Shown: piece by piece, positions 16,779-21,949 of the stretch
How positions within the stretch are numbered: the first letter of the stretch is position 1
Layout of the letters: every line of letters begins with the position of its first letter
Origin: a virus
Length of the DNA stretch: 21,949 nt
Virus record (IMG/VR): IMGVR_UViG_3300006802_000667
Location: 1-21,949 of that record
Reading direction: 5' to 3' (one strand)
The notes under the pieces: model-generated
Told to the model about the DNA's origin: nothing
The model's input: the letters and a program-made list of their open reading frames with translations, nothing else
Database searches by the model: none
Made by a program: the position numbers and the translations under genes

Positions 16779-16924
16779 CGTCTTCTCCTTTCGTTAAAGT
16801 TTAAGCCCTTCGGCTGTCGGGCGGCAGCAGACCAGAGGACGGTCGTAAGATCCTTGGTATACTTAGCAGTTTGACGGACTTCTAAGCCCAGTCCGCTGCC
16901 GCTGGAGGGTGATACATGAACCAA
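16775..16924 (-). CDS. Possible small ORF in frame behind the regulator (49 aa)
   Basis: After the TGA of the ribbon-helix-helix gene, the same reading frame stays open for 52 codons and ends in a TGA that overlaps the next ATG (ATGA). The first possible start is TTG at 16924; there is no ATG and no strong ribosome site, so initiation would depend on coupling or on stop readthrough. The product has a plausible helical segment, LEVRQTAKYTKDLTTVLWSAA, then QPKGLNF; its last codons NERRRR coincide with the ribosome site of the next gene. It may be a real small protein, a former C-terminal extension of the regulator, or chance. Confidence 0.33.
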   Translation of the reverse strand: MVHVSPSSGSGLGLEVRQTAKYTKDLTTVLWSAAARQPKGLNFNERRRR

Positions 16925-16933
16925 GGTCCACGA

Positions 16934-17086
16934 TCAATCTATATTTTGTCCCTCCGATTCAAAAAACTTCTTGAGTATGTGGGCAACTTGTTTGCTTATA
17001 CTTCTGTCGTTCTCGTCGGCCATCCTTTTCAGTGCGGCATACATTGGCGCCGAGACGGCAACGGTTCTCCACTTATTCAAATTCAC
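16934..17086 (-). CDS. Ribbon-helix-helix (Arc/MetJ-type) DNA-binding regulator (50 aa)
   Basis: Start chosen at the GTG at 17086, which has a perfect GAGGAG seven bases upstream; a longer GTG start at 17125 would lack any ribosome site and would overlap a promoter. The product has one strand (WRTVAVSA, residues 6-13), helix A (MYAALKRMADEND) and helix B (SISKQVAHILKKFFES), the canonical Arc layout of a dimeric repressor that inserts its paired strands into the major groove. Length equals the Arc class. It is divergent from the nuclease gene at 17159 with 72 bases between, which contain a promoter-like sequence and an inverted repeat, so autoregulation and control of the nuclease are likely but unproven. 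Confidence 0.85.
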   Translation of the reverse strand: MNLNKWRTVAVSAPMYAALKRMADENDRSISKQVAHILKKFFESEGQNID

Positions 17087-17100
17087 CTGTTTACTCCTCG

Positions 17101-17125
17101 GTGCGTGTCTGTTACGGTCACTCAC
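17101..17125. promoter_or_regulatory. Imperfect inverted repeat, candidate operator of the RHH regulator
   Basis: GTGCGTG (17101-17107) and CACTCAC (17119-17125) are inverted repeats matching at six of seven positions, with centres 18 bp apart. The site overlaps the -10 region and the expected transcription start of the regulator's own promoter. Paired half-sites in this size range suit two dimers of an Arc-type protein. Binding is inferred. Confidence 0.4.
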
Positions 17126-17151
17126 AATAATCTACACAACGGGGAAGTCAA
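17124..17151 (-). promoter_or_regulatory. Sigma70-like promoter for the RHH regulator operon
   Basis: On the minus strand TTGACT (17151-17146) is followed after 16 bases by TATTGT (17129-17124). The -35 matches the consensus at five of six positions, the -10 at four of six. Transcription would begin around 17117 and give a leader of roughly 30 bases holding the GAGGAG of the GTG start at 17086. It could drive the regulator and, by read-through, the coiled-coil, SSB-like and primase genes. Confidence 0.45.
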
Positions 17152-17158
17152 CAACATT

Positions 17159-17611
17159 ATGCGACCACACAACAAAAATCGAGATGGTAAGCGATCCGAA
17201 CTGCTTGCAGCCGAGTGGCTGTTCTCTCAAGACTGTTATGTCTACGCTCCGTACCTCGAACAGGGGCCAATCGACCTGATTGCTGTGTCCCCGAACGGCA
17301 AGACCCACTATTTTGACGTAAAAACACACAGCTTCCGGGCCAGTGGCACACCAATCTCTCGCAAGTTGACCGACCAGCAGCGCAAGCTAGGCGTTCGGCT
17401 GCTGTATGTGGACCTCGAGACTGGACGAGTGGGCCTGTACCCGCATCAGTTGCAGAACAACGAAGAGTCCACACGCAATGCGATGAACCGTGCGTTCAAG
17501 GGGAAGAAACCTCCAACCATTTCCGAGCTTCTTCACCCAACGCCTTCGCCGATAGATCAATCTTGTCCCGAAGAGCACGAACAATCCGCTGATCAATCGA
17601 ACCCGGAGTGA
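17159..17611 (+). CDS. PD-(D/E)XK nuclease, Holliday-junction-resolvase-like (150 aa)
   Basis: The sole plus-strand gene in the right half. The ATG at 17159 fits the start of the domain; GGGGA lies upstream at loose spacing. Glu14 in a first helix (GKRSELLAAEWL), Asp39 (GPIDLIAV) and Asp53/Lys55 (YFDVKT) form the E-D-DxK metal site of the PD-(D/E)XK fold, as in Hjc-type resolvases. Length of the conserved part, about 100 residues, fits such minimal nucleases; phages use them to resolve recombination and packaging intermediates. A restriction-like or anti-host role is possible. The last 38 residues (Pro/Ser/Glu-rich, after KGKKPPT) are encoded antisense to the helicase 3' end and look like an added tail. 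A longer frame opens at 16916 with a good ribosome site but crosses the regulator antisense; I reject it. Confidence 0.8.
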   Translation: MRPHNKNRDGKRSELLAAEWLFSQDCYVYAPYLEQGPIDLIAVSPNGKTHYFDVKTHSFRASGTPISRKLTDQQRKLGVRLLYVDLETGRVGLYPHQLQNNEESTRNAMNRAFKGKKPPTISELLHPTPSPIDQSCPEEHEQSADQSNPE

Positions 17612-18944
17612 TCAGGTCAACGTAAGTCACTCGATTGTCCTGTCCAATCCGGTGACACCGATCCTCGGACTGCATCCGTGTAGCCAAGTCGAAGTCGTTG
17701 GCGTAGTAGATCACGTTTGTTGCAGCCGTCAGCGTCAGGCCGAAGCCTGCGGTCTGTGGGTTTGCCACAAAGAACCGAGCATCCCCAAACTGAAAGTCCT
17801 TGATCGCCTGCTGGCGTTGTTCATCGGTCGTGTCCCCGAAATATGTGACCACGGACCCCGGTCCATGGACCCTTTGGATCTCGGCTTGTATCTTCTTGAT
17901 GTCGTATCGGAATCGTGACCAGATGATAACCTTGCCGGTCATCTCCTCGATGGCCTCCATCAGTGCGCCGATACGCTTCGACGGAATCTCGATCAAGTCC
18001 CCATCGTCAGTGCGAATGTGTCCGCACAACACTTGCTGCAAGCGCAGCAGTTGCGTGATCACAGCCGGCGCCGTCACCAAATCGCCGTTGTCGAACATGG
18101 CGATGGCTTGCTTTTTCAATGTCAGATAGTGCTGTCGCTGCTCGTCGGTGACGCTCACCTCTCGGGTGACGTACACCTTGTCAGGCAGGTCTAGTGCTTC
18201 TTCCTTGGTGACCCGGTAGGAAAACGTGTCAAGTTTCTCCGATAGTTCTTCCAGATTCCTGTAGCCCACGATCTGAAGGAAACTATGCGATCCCATACGT
18301 TGTGTTTTTGTAACTGCATAACGCCCCTGAAAAGAATAGTAAGAGTCAAAGCCGAGCAACGACTTATCCATGAATCCACATTGTGCGTACAAATCCATCG
18401 GTGACTTGGTAATAGGTGACCCCGTCAGGATGCGTTTGTATGCAGCTTTTTTACCGAAAACGACCAACGTCTTAGTGCGCTTGGCTTTGGGATTCTTGAT
18501 TGTAGTGGACTCATCAACAGCAAGTAAGAAACTGCTGCCCTGTGTGAACGCGCCCATAAATGCGGGCAGCTTTTTAGACGCGAACCCTTCCACGTTTGCC
18601 AACAGGATGCGGAGGACGCCACGCTCTTGAATGCCAGACTTGAGACGCTCGGCTTGCGACTTGTTGGGACTCGGATTCCATACATAAACCTCGTGCGGAA
18701 CATTCTCGGGGAAGTGGGTGGGAATCTCCAAATCATCCCAGTTGCGGTAAACACCTTTCGGCGCAACCACAACCGCTGTGTCAATGCGCCCCTGCTCGTA
18801 GAGCCAGACGATGTTGTCAATAAGTACCTTCGACTTGCCACAGCCCATCTCCATAAAATAGCCGTAGTTGCGTTTGTCATGCGAACGCTCCAGAGCCTTA
18901 CGCTGGTGTGCATAAGGCTCTGTGCGATAATTAAACTTCACCAT
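17496..18944 (-). CDS. SNF2-like superfamily 2 helicase/translocase (482 aa)
   Basis: ATP-dependent DNA translocase. A Q-type motif YAHQRKAL at 11-18 leads to motif I MGCGKS at 33-38 (Lys37); motif II is DEST at 144-147 in place of DEAH; motif III is LTGSP at 173-177; the C-terminal RecA lobe holds IIWSRFR, the motif V-like TAGFGLTLTAA, and motif VI DRCHRIGQ at 428-435, a hallmark of the SNF2/RapA group. Size suits phage SNF2-like proteins without extra domains. Possible tasks are fork remodelling, stripping proteins from DNA, or recombination, together with the neighbouring nuclease. The start overlaps the upstream gene by 14 bases; the last 116 bases overlap the nuclease gene on the other strand. 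Confidence 0.93.
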   Translation of the reverse strand: MVKFNYRTEPYAHQRKALERSHDKRNYGYFMEMGCGKSKVLIDNIVWLYEQGRIDTAVVVAPKGVYRNWDDLEIPTHFPENVPHEVYVWNPSPNKSQAERLKSGIQERGVLRILLANVEGFASKKLPAFMGAFTQGSSFLLAVDESTTIKNPKAKRTKTLVVFGKKAAYKRILTGSPITKSPMDLYAQCGFMDKSLLGFDSYYSFQGRYAVTKTQRMGSHSFLQIVGYRNLEELSEKLDTFSYRVTKEEALDLPDKVYVTREVSVTDEQRQHYLTLKKQAIAMFDNGDLVTAPAVITQLLRLQQVLCGHIRTDDGDLIEIPSKRIGALMEAIEEMTGKVIIWSRFRYDIKKIQAEIQRVHGPGSVVTYFGDTTDEQRQQAIKDFQFGDARFFVANPQTAGFGLTLTAATNVIYYANDFDLATRMQSEDRCHRIGQDNRVTYVDLITPGSIDQRIVRALRDKIDLSAKALGEEARKWLEVSSP

Positions 18945-19191
18945 CTACACCATCGTGTACGCCCTGATCTAGGATCGCCTTCTTGGCAACCTCCAGATAG
19001 AACAGAATGTCGGCAACATCTTCTTGTGTCGTCATCATCTTGATGGCACCAGTCTCCTTGTCCGATCCGAGAATGACAACGTCATCCAGATGTCGGCCTG
19101 CAATGTCGCACAAGACCTCGACCGCAGAGGCGTCGATCTTGTTGATCTTGGATTGTTCTTTCGAGAAATAGATAATGTTATCGTCAGTCAT
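18931..19191 (-). CDS. Conserved phage hypothetical protein, 'VVILGSDKE' type (86 aa)
   Basis: Start at 19191 has AAGGAG nine bases upstream; an in-frame ATG at 19218 lacks one. The middle shows HLDDVVILGSDKETGAIKM, then a helix DVADILFYLEVAKKAIL. The pattern of 'DVVILG-DK-G' strand pair followed by a 'L-LE-AK' helix recurs in small phage proteins of unknown role. Overlaps both neighbours (8 bases upstream, 14 downstream), so it is part of the leftward operon feeding the SNF2-like helicase. Confidence 0.75.
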   Translation of the reverse strand: MTDDNIIYFSKEQSKINKIDASAVEVLCDIAGRHLDDVVILGSDKETGAIKMMTTQEDVADILFYLEVAKKAILDQGVHDGVDGEV

Positions 19192-19417
19192 TGGCGCACT
19201 CTCCTTGGCAGCAGTCATCGATCACACTACCACAGACAGAACATTGACTATGGCCGTGAACTTCTACAATAGAAGCAAGAGGTGTGCCACACCGCAAACA
19301 ACGATTGAACATATCTTCGACCATCGTTTCATGAATATCTTCCATTAATTTATTGCGCTTGTCCGGCACCACATTGTGGCGCCGGATAGCCCTCCAGTTT
19401 GGATCCCGTTGTTTCAC
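19184..19417 (-). CDS. Small zinc-ribbon protein with CCQGEC end (77 aa)
   Basis: GTG start with GGGAG seven bases upstream; it shares four bases with the previous gene (GTGA). A helical N-terminal half (KLMEDIHETMVEDMF) leads to Cys40/Cys43 (CLRC) and Cys59/Cys62 (CSVC), a zinc ribbon, followed by a second Cys cluster, DDCCQGEC (Cys69, 70, 74), which could bind another metal or form disulfides. Small proteins with this ending recur in phages. Function unknown; DNA, RNA or host-factor binding is possible. Confidence 0.75.
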   Translation of the reverse strand: MKQRDPNWRAIRRHNVVPDKRNKLMEDIHETMVEDMFNRCLRCGTPLASIVEVHGHSQCSVCGSVIDDCCQGECAND

Positions 19418-19626
19418 AATTGTTCTCCCACAACTCTAAGACACTTGCCCTCGGCCCTTATCAGGTGGGGCGGAAACATAATACGCAACAAGCCGAACAT
19501 CTCTTCTATCCGAACCTCACACTGCTCCACAGTTTTATACGGCCCTCGTTCGTCTTCAATGTAGCCGCACTCCGGGGGCATGCTTGCCATTACACAGAAT
19601 GATACTGTTGCGATGATCGCTTCCAC
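19414..19626 (-). CDS. Small Cys protein with hydrophobic N-terminus, member 1 of a pair (70 aa)
   Basis: GTG start with AGAGG five bases upstream, one base after the previous stop. Residues 3-17 are hydrophobic (AIIATVSFCVMASMP), short for a membrane segment but signal-like. Then come Cys20, a YKTVEQC motif ending at Cys36, and CLRV at Cys62. The order hydrophobic start, Y-x-T-x-x-Q-C, C-[LI]-R-V also appears in the gene at 20003-20197, so the two seem related. Export or periplasmic action with a disulfide between the last two Cys residues is an inference. Confidence 0.65.
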   Translation of the reverse strand: MEAIIATVSFCVMASMPPECGYIEDERGPYKTVEQCEVRIEEMFGLLRIMFPPHLIRAEGKCLRVVGEQL

Positions 19627-19627
19627 C

Positions 19628-19813
19628 TTAGCCTCTTAAAATCCGTTCCCACGCTTCCATGACCTCGTCAGCCCTGCCCGGACCATAGTCATCCGGCCAT
19701 TCCTGAATCTTATCGAGCATCTCGCTAACGCACCAGTCGATAACTTGCACGGCGGTACTCCACTCCATGTCTGGCTCGGTGTTTGCCTCTGGCAATAGGT
19801 GTGTTTGGTTCAT
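19628..19813 (-). CDS. Small acidic orphan protein (61 aa)
   Basis: The ATG at 19813 has AGGAG seven bases upstream and overlaps the previous stop by four bases; a longer frame upstream has no ribosome site. The product is acidic and helical with tryptophans (MEWSTAVQVIDWCVSEML, then IQEWPDDYGPGR and VMEAWERILRG). I do not recognise a family. Small acidic early phage proteins often bind host enzymes, but nothing specific is visible here. Confidence 0.68.
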   Translation of the reverse strand: MNQTHLLPEANTEPDMEWSTAVQVIDWCVSEMLDKIQEWPDDYGPGRADEVMEAWERILRG

Positions 19814-20019
19814 TTCAACGCTCCTGTCATGCTGATTACTGACTCGGGATCGATCAACGGTGTACAACCATGGGGGTCCAGTACACCGCCGATCTGTAAC
19901 CCACAACATCGGCACACGGTCCACGGTCCAGGGTCCAAGGCTGTCCGACACTTAGGGCATAGACCCAAGTCCAAACGCCGCTGCATCGTGCCGTCACCTT
20001 CTTCAATCGTCACTGTCAT
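19810..20019 (-). CDS. Small zinc-ribbon protein (69 aa; start uncertain)
   Basis: Cys21/Cys24 (CPKC) and Cys36/Cys39 (CRCC, with Cys38 between) make a compact zinc ribbon around a Pro/Trp turn (DPGPWTVC). The ATG at 20019 has GGAG ten bases upstream and overlaps the preceding gene by 17 bases; a second ATG at 19986 (MQRRLDL) has GAAGG at similar spacing and avoids the overlap. Either would leave the ribbon intact. The hydrophobic C-terminal part (LQIGGVLDPHGC) has no known match to me. Confidence 0.65.
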   Translation of the reverse strand: MTVTIEEGDGTMQRRLDLGLCPKCRTALDPGPWTVCRCCGLQIGGVLDPHGCTPLIDPESVISMTGALK

Positions 20020-20197
20020 TGTCCATGTACTCCACTCTGATGCACAACGCTTCTTGGTTTATTGGCATGTTCTCCCAAAAGATTTGAGTCGATGCCAGAT
20101 AGCATTGTGCCATAGTATCGTAACCGCCGAGGGATTTGGTGTCGAATTCATCGACACCATACCCTGTGACTAGCAACAGAACCCAGACGACCTTCAC
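20003..20197 (-). CDS. Small Cys protein with signal-like N-terminus, member 2 of a pair (64 aa)
   Basis: GTG start with a perfect GAGGAG eight bases upstream, in a GTGA overlap with the previous gene; the longer frame from 20260 is not used. Residues 2-12 (KVVWVLLLVTG) resemble a short signal sequence. YDTMAQC ends at Cys32 and CIRV holds Cys52, matching the layout of the gene at 19414-19626. Between them is ASTQIFWENMPINQE. The C-terminus is acidic (DNDSDD). An exported or membrane-bound early protein is plausible; I recall similar small unknown proteins in marine phages. Confidence 0.7.
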   Translation of the reverse strand: MKVVWVLLLVTGYGVDEFDTKSLGGYDTMAQCYLASTQIFWENMPINQEALCIRVEYMDNDSDD

Positions 20198-20457
20198 TGC
20201 ATCGTCTCCTCGGGTTGGTCCTCCTCCTTCACATCCTCTGCGAACACCCAGTCCGACCAATACCCATGCCCTTCCTTGGGAGGCTTGAACTCGAACTCGT
20301 GGTGCAATGTGTGAATGATCTTATTCAGCTTCTGTAGATCAGACAGCCAGATGTCATTGCACTCCTCGATGGTGTTCTTGATGTCCTTCAGATCGTTGTG
20401 AATCTTCAGCATCGTCAGACGCATGTCGCGCGTCACTCGTTTATCTCTCTTGTTCAC
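20194..20457 (-). CDS. Small helical/coiled-coil protein (87 aa)
   Basis: GTG start with GGGAG seven bases upstream. Basic first 14 residues (NKRDKRVTRDMRL) precede a long amphipathic helix, about residues 14-55 (MLKIHNDLKDIKNTI, then LSDLQKLNKIIHTLHHEF), likely a coiled coil. A Trp-containing linker (GYWSDWVF) and acidic end (KEEDQPEE) follow. No family recognised. It overlaps the upstream gene by 17 bases and the downstream one by four. Confidence 0.68.
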   Translation of the reverse strand: MNKRDKRVTRDMRLTMLKIHNDLKDIKNTIEECNDIWLSDLQKLNKIIHTLHHEFEFKPPKEGHGYWSDWVFAEDVKEEDQPEETMQ

Positions 20458-20590
20458 CTAGAATCTCCCTTCTGTAGGTTTCGTCTTCATAGGCACACTC
20501 GTCGCAACGAATGTCCCCGAAAAATGTCGTGTGCTCCCAGCATGTATGTCCACACCAGTCACACTCGACGCCCTCGTAAGCGTCATCCAT
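20441..20590 (-). CDS. Minimal zinc-finger protein (49 aa)
   Basis: The ATG at 20590 has GAGG nine bases upstream and overlaps the previous stop by eight bases. Cys10/Cys13 (CDWC) and Cys29/Cys32 (CDEC) form the zinc site; Cys17 and His20 lie between and could also take part. The rest is acidic, ending in a short charged helix (TYRREILGEQER). Fewer than 50 residues in total, so it is little more than the finger itself. Role unknown. Confidence 0.68.
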   Translation of the reverse strand: MDDAYEGVECDWCGHTCWEHTTFFGDIRCDECAYEDETYRREILGEQER

Positions 20591-20759
20591 TGTCCGCCGC
20601 CTCGTTGTACGGATCAGGGACCACACTGGTCACATCATAGTCGGCACCATCCAGAGTCTCGAACACACCCAACGCCAGTGCCTGTTGCGTTGCGTCATCC
20701 TCGTTGTCCGCGTCGATCAACACGGTGTTGGTCGCCACAATCGTTACCTCGTACCTCAT
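20583..20759 (-). CDS. Small acidic orphan protein (58 aa)
   Basis: The ATG at 20759 has GGGAG eight bases upstream. A beta strand (RYEVTIVATNTVLIDAD), a helix with alternating acids (NEDDATQQALALG) and a second strand (YDVTSVVPD) give a small beta-alpha-beta outline like other phage proteins in which a strand is followed by an 'A-n-n-A' helix. No function recognised. Four bases separate it from the gene upstream. Confidence 0.68.
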   Translation of the reverse strand: MRYEVTIVATNTVLIDADNEDDATQQALALGVFETLDGADYDVTSVVPDPYNEAADNG

Positions 20760-20763
20760 CACA

Positions 20764-20934
20764 CTAACTCCCTTGGTATTCGTGGTTGTAGTTGTATTCA
20801 GCATCCAGCCAGTGCCACGCCTCTTCGTAGGCATGGTCCCAGTTTGTGTGGTAGCCGGTGGCTACGTCCTCGTCGGCGATACCCTTCGCCCAATGGTCGA
20901 GGCTAGGCTCATGGTCGAGCGGTAGTTCTTCCAT
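20764..20934 (-). CDS. Small Trp/His/Tyr-rich orphan protein (56 aa)
   Basis: The ATG at 20934 overlaps the previous TGA (TGATG). The product is acidic and unusually aromatic: DHWAKGIADED, then HTNWDHAYEEAWHWLDAEYNYNHEY. The aromatic stretch could be one amphipathic helix. No family recognised. Coupling and lack of any other frame at this place support its being translated. Confidence 0.6.
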   Translation of the reverse strand: MEELPLDHEPSLDHWAKGIADEDVATGYHTNWDHAYEEAWHWLDAEYNYNHEYQGS

Positions 20935-21206
20935 CACTCCACCAACTCCCCGTCGATGTACTCGCGGTCCGGCCACTTGTGGTCGTCGTCCTCACCGTTC
21001 TGTTCAGCAGTCGGCTCGTACTCGAACCGGTGACCGTCCTTGTGCCACTTCACATGCAGCAACCCCCACTTGATGTAGAAGTCATGTGCCGATTTGATAT
21101 CACGCGGCGCACCCTCCTCGTCTGTGGGCCAGCCCTCGATGTGCTTGACCTCCCAGAAATGTGTGGCCTGTACATGATACTCGGCCTCAATGATCTTCGC
21201 TGGCAT
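20934..21206 (-). CDS. Orphan early protein (90 aa)
   Basis: Two ATGs lie six bases apart; AGGAGG directly abuts the first (21212), so the second (21206), at a spacing of six, is the likely start. The product begins PAKIIEAEYHVQATHFWEV, with strands and aromatic residues through FYIKWGLLHVKWHKDG, and ends strongly acidic (GEDDDHKW and IDGELVE). I do not recognise a family. It overlaps the upstream gene by 20 bases. Confidence 0.65.
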   Translation of the reverse strand: MPAKIIEAEYHVQATHFWEVKHIEGWPTDEEGAPRDIKSAHDFYIKWGLLHVKWHKDGHRFEYEPTAEQNGEDDDHKWPDREYIDGELVE

Positions 21207-21348
21207 TTGCATCCTCCTCTAAATTCTGTGCTTCATACACAGCTTCCTCGACATACCGAAAGGGACCGGCAACCGTGATGTCCAACTTGGTGTCCACGAC
21301 ATAATTTTCGTACCAGCCCTCTTCGGCAACCATGAAACGCTCACCCAT
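21187..21348 (-). CDS. Small orphan protein (53 aa)
   Basis: The ATG at 21348 has GGGAG eight bases upstream and overlaps the previous gene by eight bases. A strand-rich middle (WYENYVVDTKLDITVAGPF) precedes a helix (VEEAVYEAQNLEEDA) and an acidic end. The ordering resembles small proteins in which a strand pair is followed by an 'EEA' helix, but no function can be named. Confidence 0.62.
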   Translation of the reverse strand: MGERFMVAEEGWYENYVVDTKLDITVAGPFRYVEEAVYEAQNLEEDANASEDH

Positions 21349-21799
21349 AGACCGCACTCCCGAACAAACCTGTCTGCACGATCTGGTCCGCGATCTCGGC
21401 GTCGATGTCACAGGTGTATGGGTTCATGATCGACAGCTTGACTTCAGGCGGCAGATTGTTGATGCCGACCGCCACTATGTCGAAAGACAATCCTTCAGTG
21501 ATCTCGGACTCGCCGGACTCCCAGTCATCGGCATTGTGATAGACCTTGAGCGGAATGTTCTTCATAAGATCACTGCCCTTCTTGATGTCGGGACCATCGA
21601 CGAACCCGAGAGCAAGTCGAGTCTTCCAAGCATCATGGTTGCGGTTGACCTCGATACGATCCATCCAGTAGTTGCACCCACCCTCCAAGGCCGTGACCCA
21701 CACGGCCTCGCAAAGATCGGTCCACTGATCCCATGACGGATTGCATTGGATCAGGATTCTGGGTAAGCCGGTCACGGCTGAAAACTCTACCTTGTTCAT
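21341..21799 (-). CDS. Uncharacterised early protein (152 aa)
   Basis: The largest of the small-gene cluster. The ATG at 21799 is chosen over an adjoining GTG because GGAG lies seven bases before it, and it forms TGATG with the previous gene. Visible parts: an N-terminal strand (RILIQC), a Trp-rich helix (SWDQWTDLCEAVWVTALEGG), a middle with ADDWESGESEITEGLSFDIVAVG, and an end with CDIDAEIADQIVQ. It is acidic with five Trp. No recognised domain. Confidence 0.7.
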   Translation of the reverse strand: MNKVEFSAVTGLPRILIQCNPSWDQWTDLCEAVWVTALEGGCNYWMDRIEVNRNHDAWKTRLALGFVDGPDIKKGSDLMKNIPLKVYHNADDWESGESEITEGLSFDIVAVGINNLPPEVKLSIMNPYTCDIDAEIADQIVQTGLFGSAVYG

Positions 21800-21949
21800 C
21801 ACACGTCTCCATTCAGTCTGTCGATGTAGGCGTCGGCTTCACGCTCCGCTGCCTCGATCTTGCGATACTCGATGCTGTCCGCCATCCGGCCCTGAACATC
21901 ATCGTAAACTTGCAGATTCATCGCGCCATGTTCAGCGGCCCACGAATCA
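21799..21949 (-). CDS. Partial small protein cut by right edge
   Basis: The frame is open from the window edge to a TGA at 21801-21799. An ATG at 21921 would give MNLQVYDDV and 40 residues, but it has no ribosome site, so the real start is more likely outside the window. Visible residues form a charged helix (ADSIEYRKIEAAEREADAY) ending IDRLNGDV. No function recognised. Confidence 0.5.
   Translation of the reverse strand, partial: DSWAAEHGAMNLQVYDDVQGRMADSIEYRKIEAAEREADAYIDRLNGDV

Noticed and set aside
16916-17158. Longer start for the nuclease at 16916, which has GGAGGG six bases upstream
   Set aside because: The extra 81 residues are complementary to the ribbon-helix-helix gene and do not look like part of a nuclease; the domain begins right after the ATG at 17159. 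The ribosome-site match is probably chance, though not excluded.
19859-19887. Inverted repeat GGTGTAC/GTACACC with a 15-base loop
   Set aside because: It lies in the middle of a small coding gene, is only 7 bp per arm and has no T-run or promoter near it; chance is a sufficient explanation.
17840-19945. Recurrent GGTCCA/TGGACC words (for example near 17855 and 19918)
   Set aside because: Short, irregularly spaced and inside coding sequence; no periodic array or CRISPR-like unit.
1-21949. tRNA genes, CRISPR arrays, insertion sequences, T7-type promoters, att sites
   Set aside because: Looked for by eye on both strands; no cloverleaf, regular repeat array, transposase, recombinase or repeated phage promoter was recognised.

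Overview
The window is a contiguous piece of a tailed double-stranded DNA phage genome. By protein content it looks like a marine podovirus-type phage with a T7-like replication style. By eye it is moderately GC-rich, slightly above 50% GC, unlike the AT-rich pelagiphages, so a marine alphaproteobacterial host such as a roseobacter or SAR116 relative is a reasonable guess; nothing here proves the host. No rRNA, tRNA, CRISPR, transposase, integrase or RNA polymerase gene was seen. Genes are packed almost without gaps, usually joined by ATGA, TAATG, TGATG, TAGTG or GTGA overlaps, and the longest gene-free stretch is about 170 bases.

Layout. Positions 1-9727 (+ strand) are the late arm: a tail or neck structural protein cut by the left edge, a 76-aa protein, a Gly-rich 173-aa virion protein, three probable internal core or DNA-ejection proteins (309, 401 and 1411 aa), a 32-codon ORF, and a T4-type lysozyme (GH24) endolysin. 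Positions 9663-16778 (- strand) are the replication arm, read right to left as a coiled-coil protein, an ssDNA-binding-like protein with an acidic EEIPF tip, an archaeo-eukaryotic-type primase (also ending in EEIPF), a zinc ribbon, a UvrD-like SF1 helicase, a DUF6378-like protein, a family A DNA polymerase with 3'-5' exonuclease, and a terminal zinc ribbon whose end overlaps the lysozyme gene antisense. Positions 16775-17611 form a junction: a small ribbon-helix-helix regulator (-) diverges from a lone + strand PD-(D/E)XK nuclease, and the nuclease in turn collides with an SNF2-like helicase (-), their 3' ends overlapping by 116 bases. Positions 17496-21949 (- strand) hold that helicase and a run of at least thirteen very small genes (zinc ribbons, two related small Cys proteins with hydrophobic N-termini, acidic orphans), typical of an early or accessory phage region. 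The last of these is cut by the right edge.

Working model. Small early genes and the SNF2-like helicase are read leftwards first, followed by the primase-helicase-polymerase set, in which primase and ssDNA-binding protein may share a docking tail. Virion and lysis genes are read rightwards. The most unusual points are the divergent regulator-nuclease switch with a visible inverted repeat and promoter, the shared EEIPF tails, a leucine at the E. coli Phe762 position of the polymerase, an 18-bp perfect palindrome just before the SF1 helicase start, and two substantial antisense 3' overlaps. No wholly new multi-gene system could be demonstrated; the divergent pair and the tiny-gene cluster are the best places to look.
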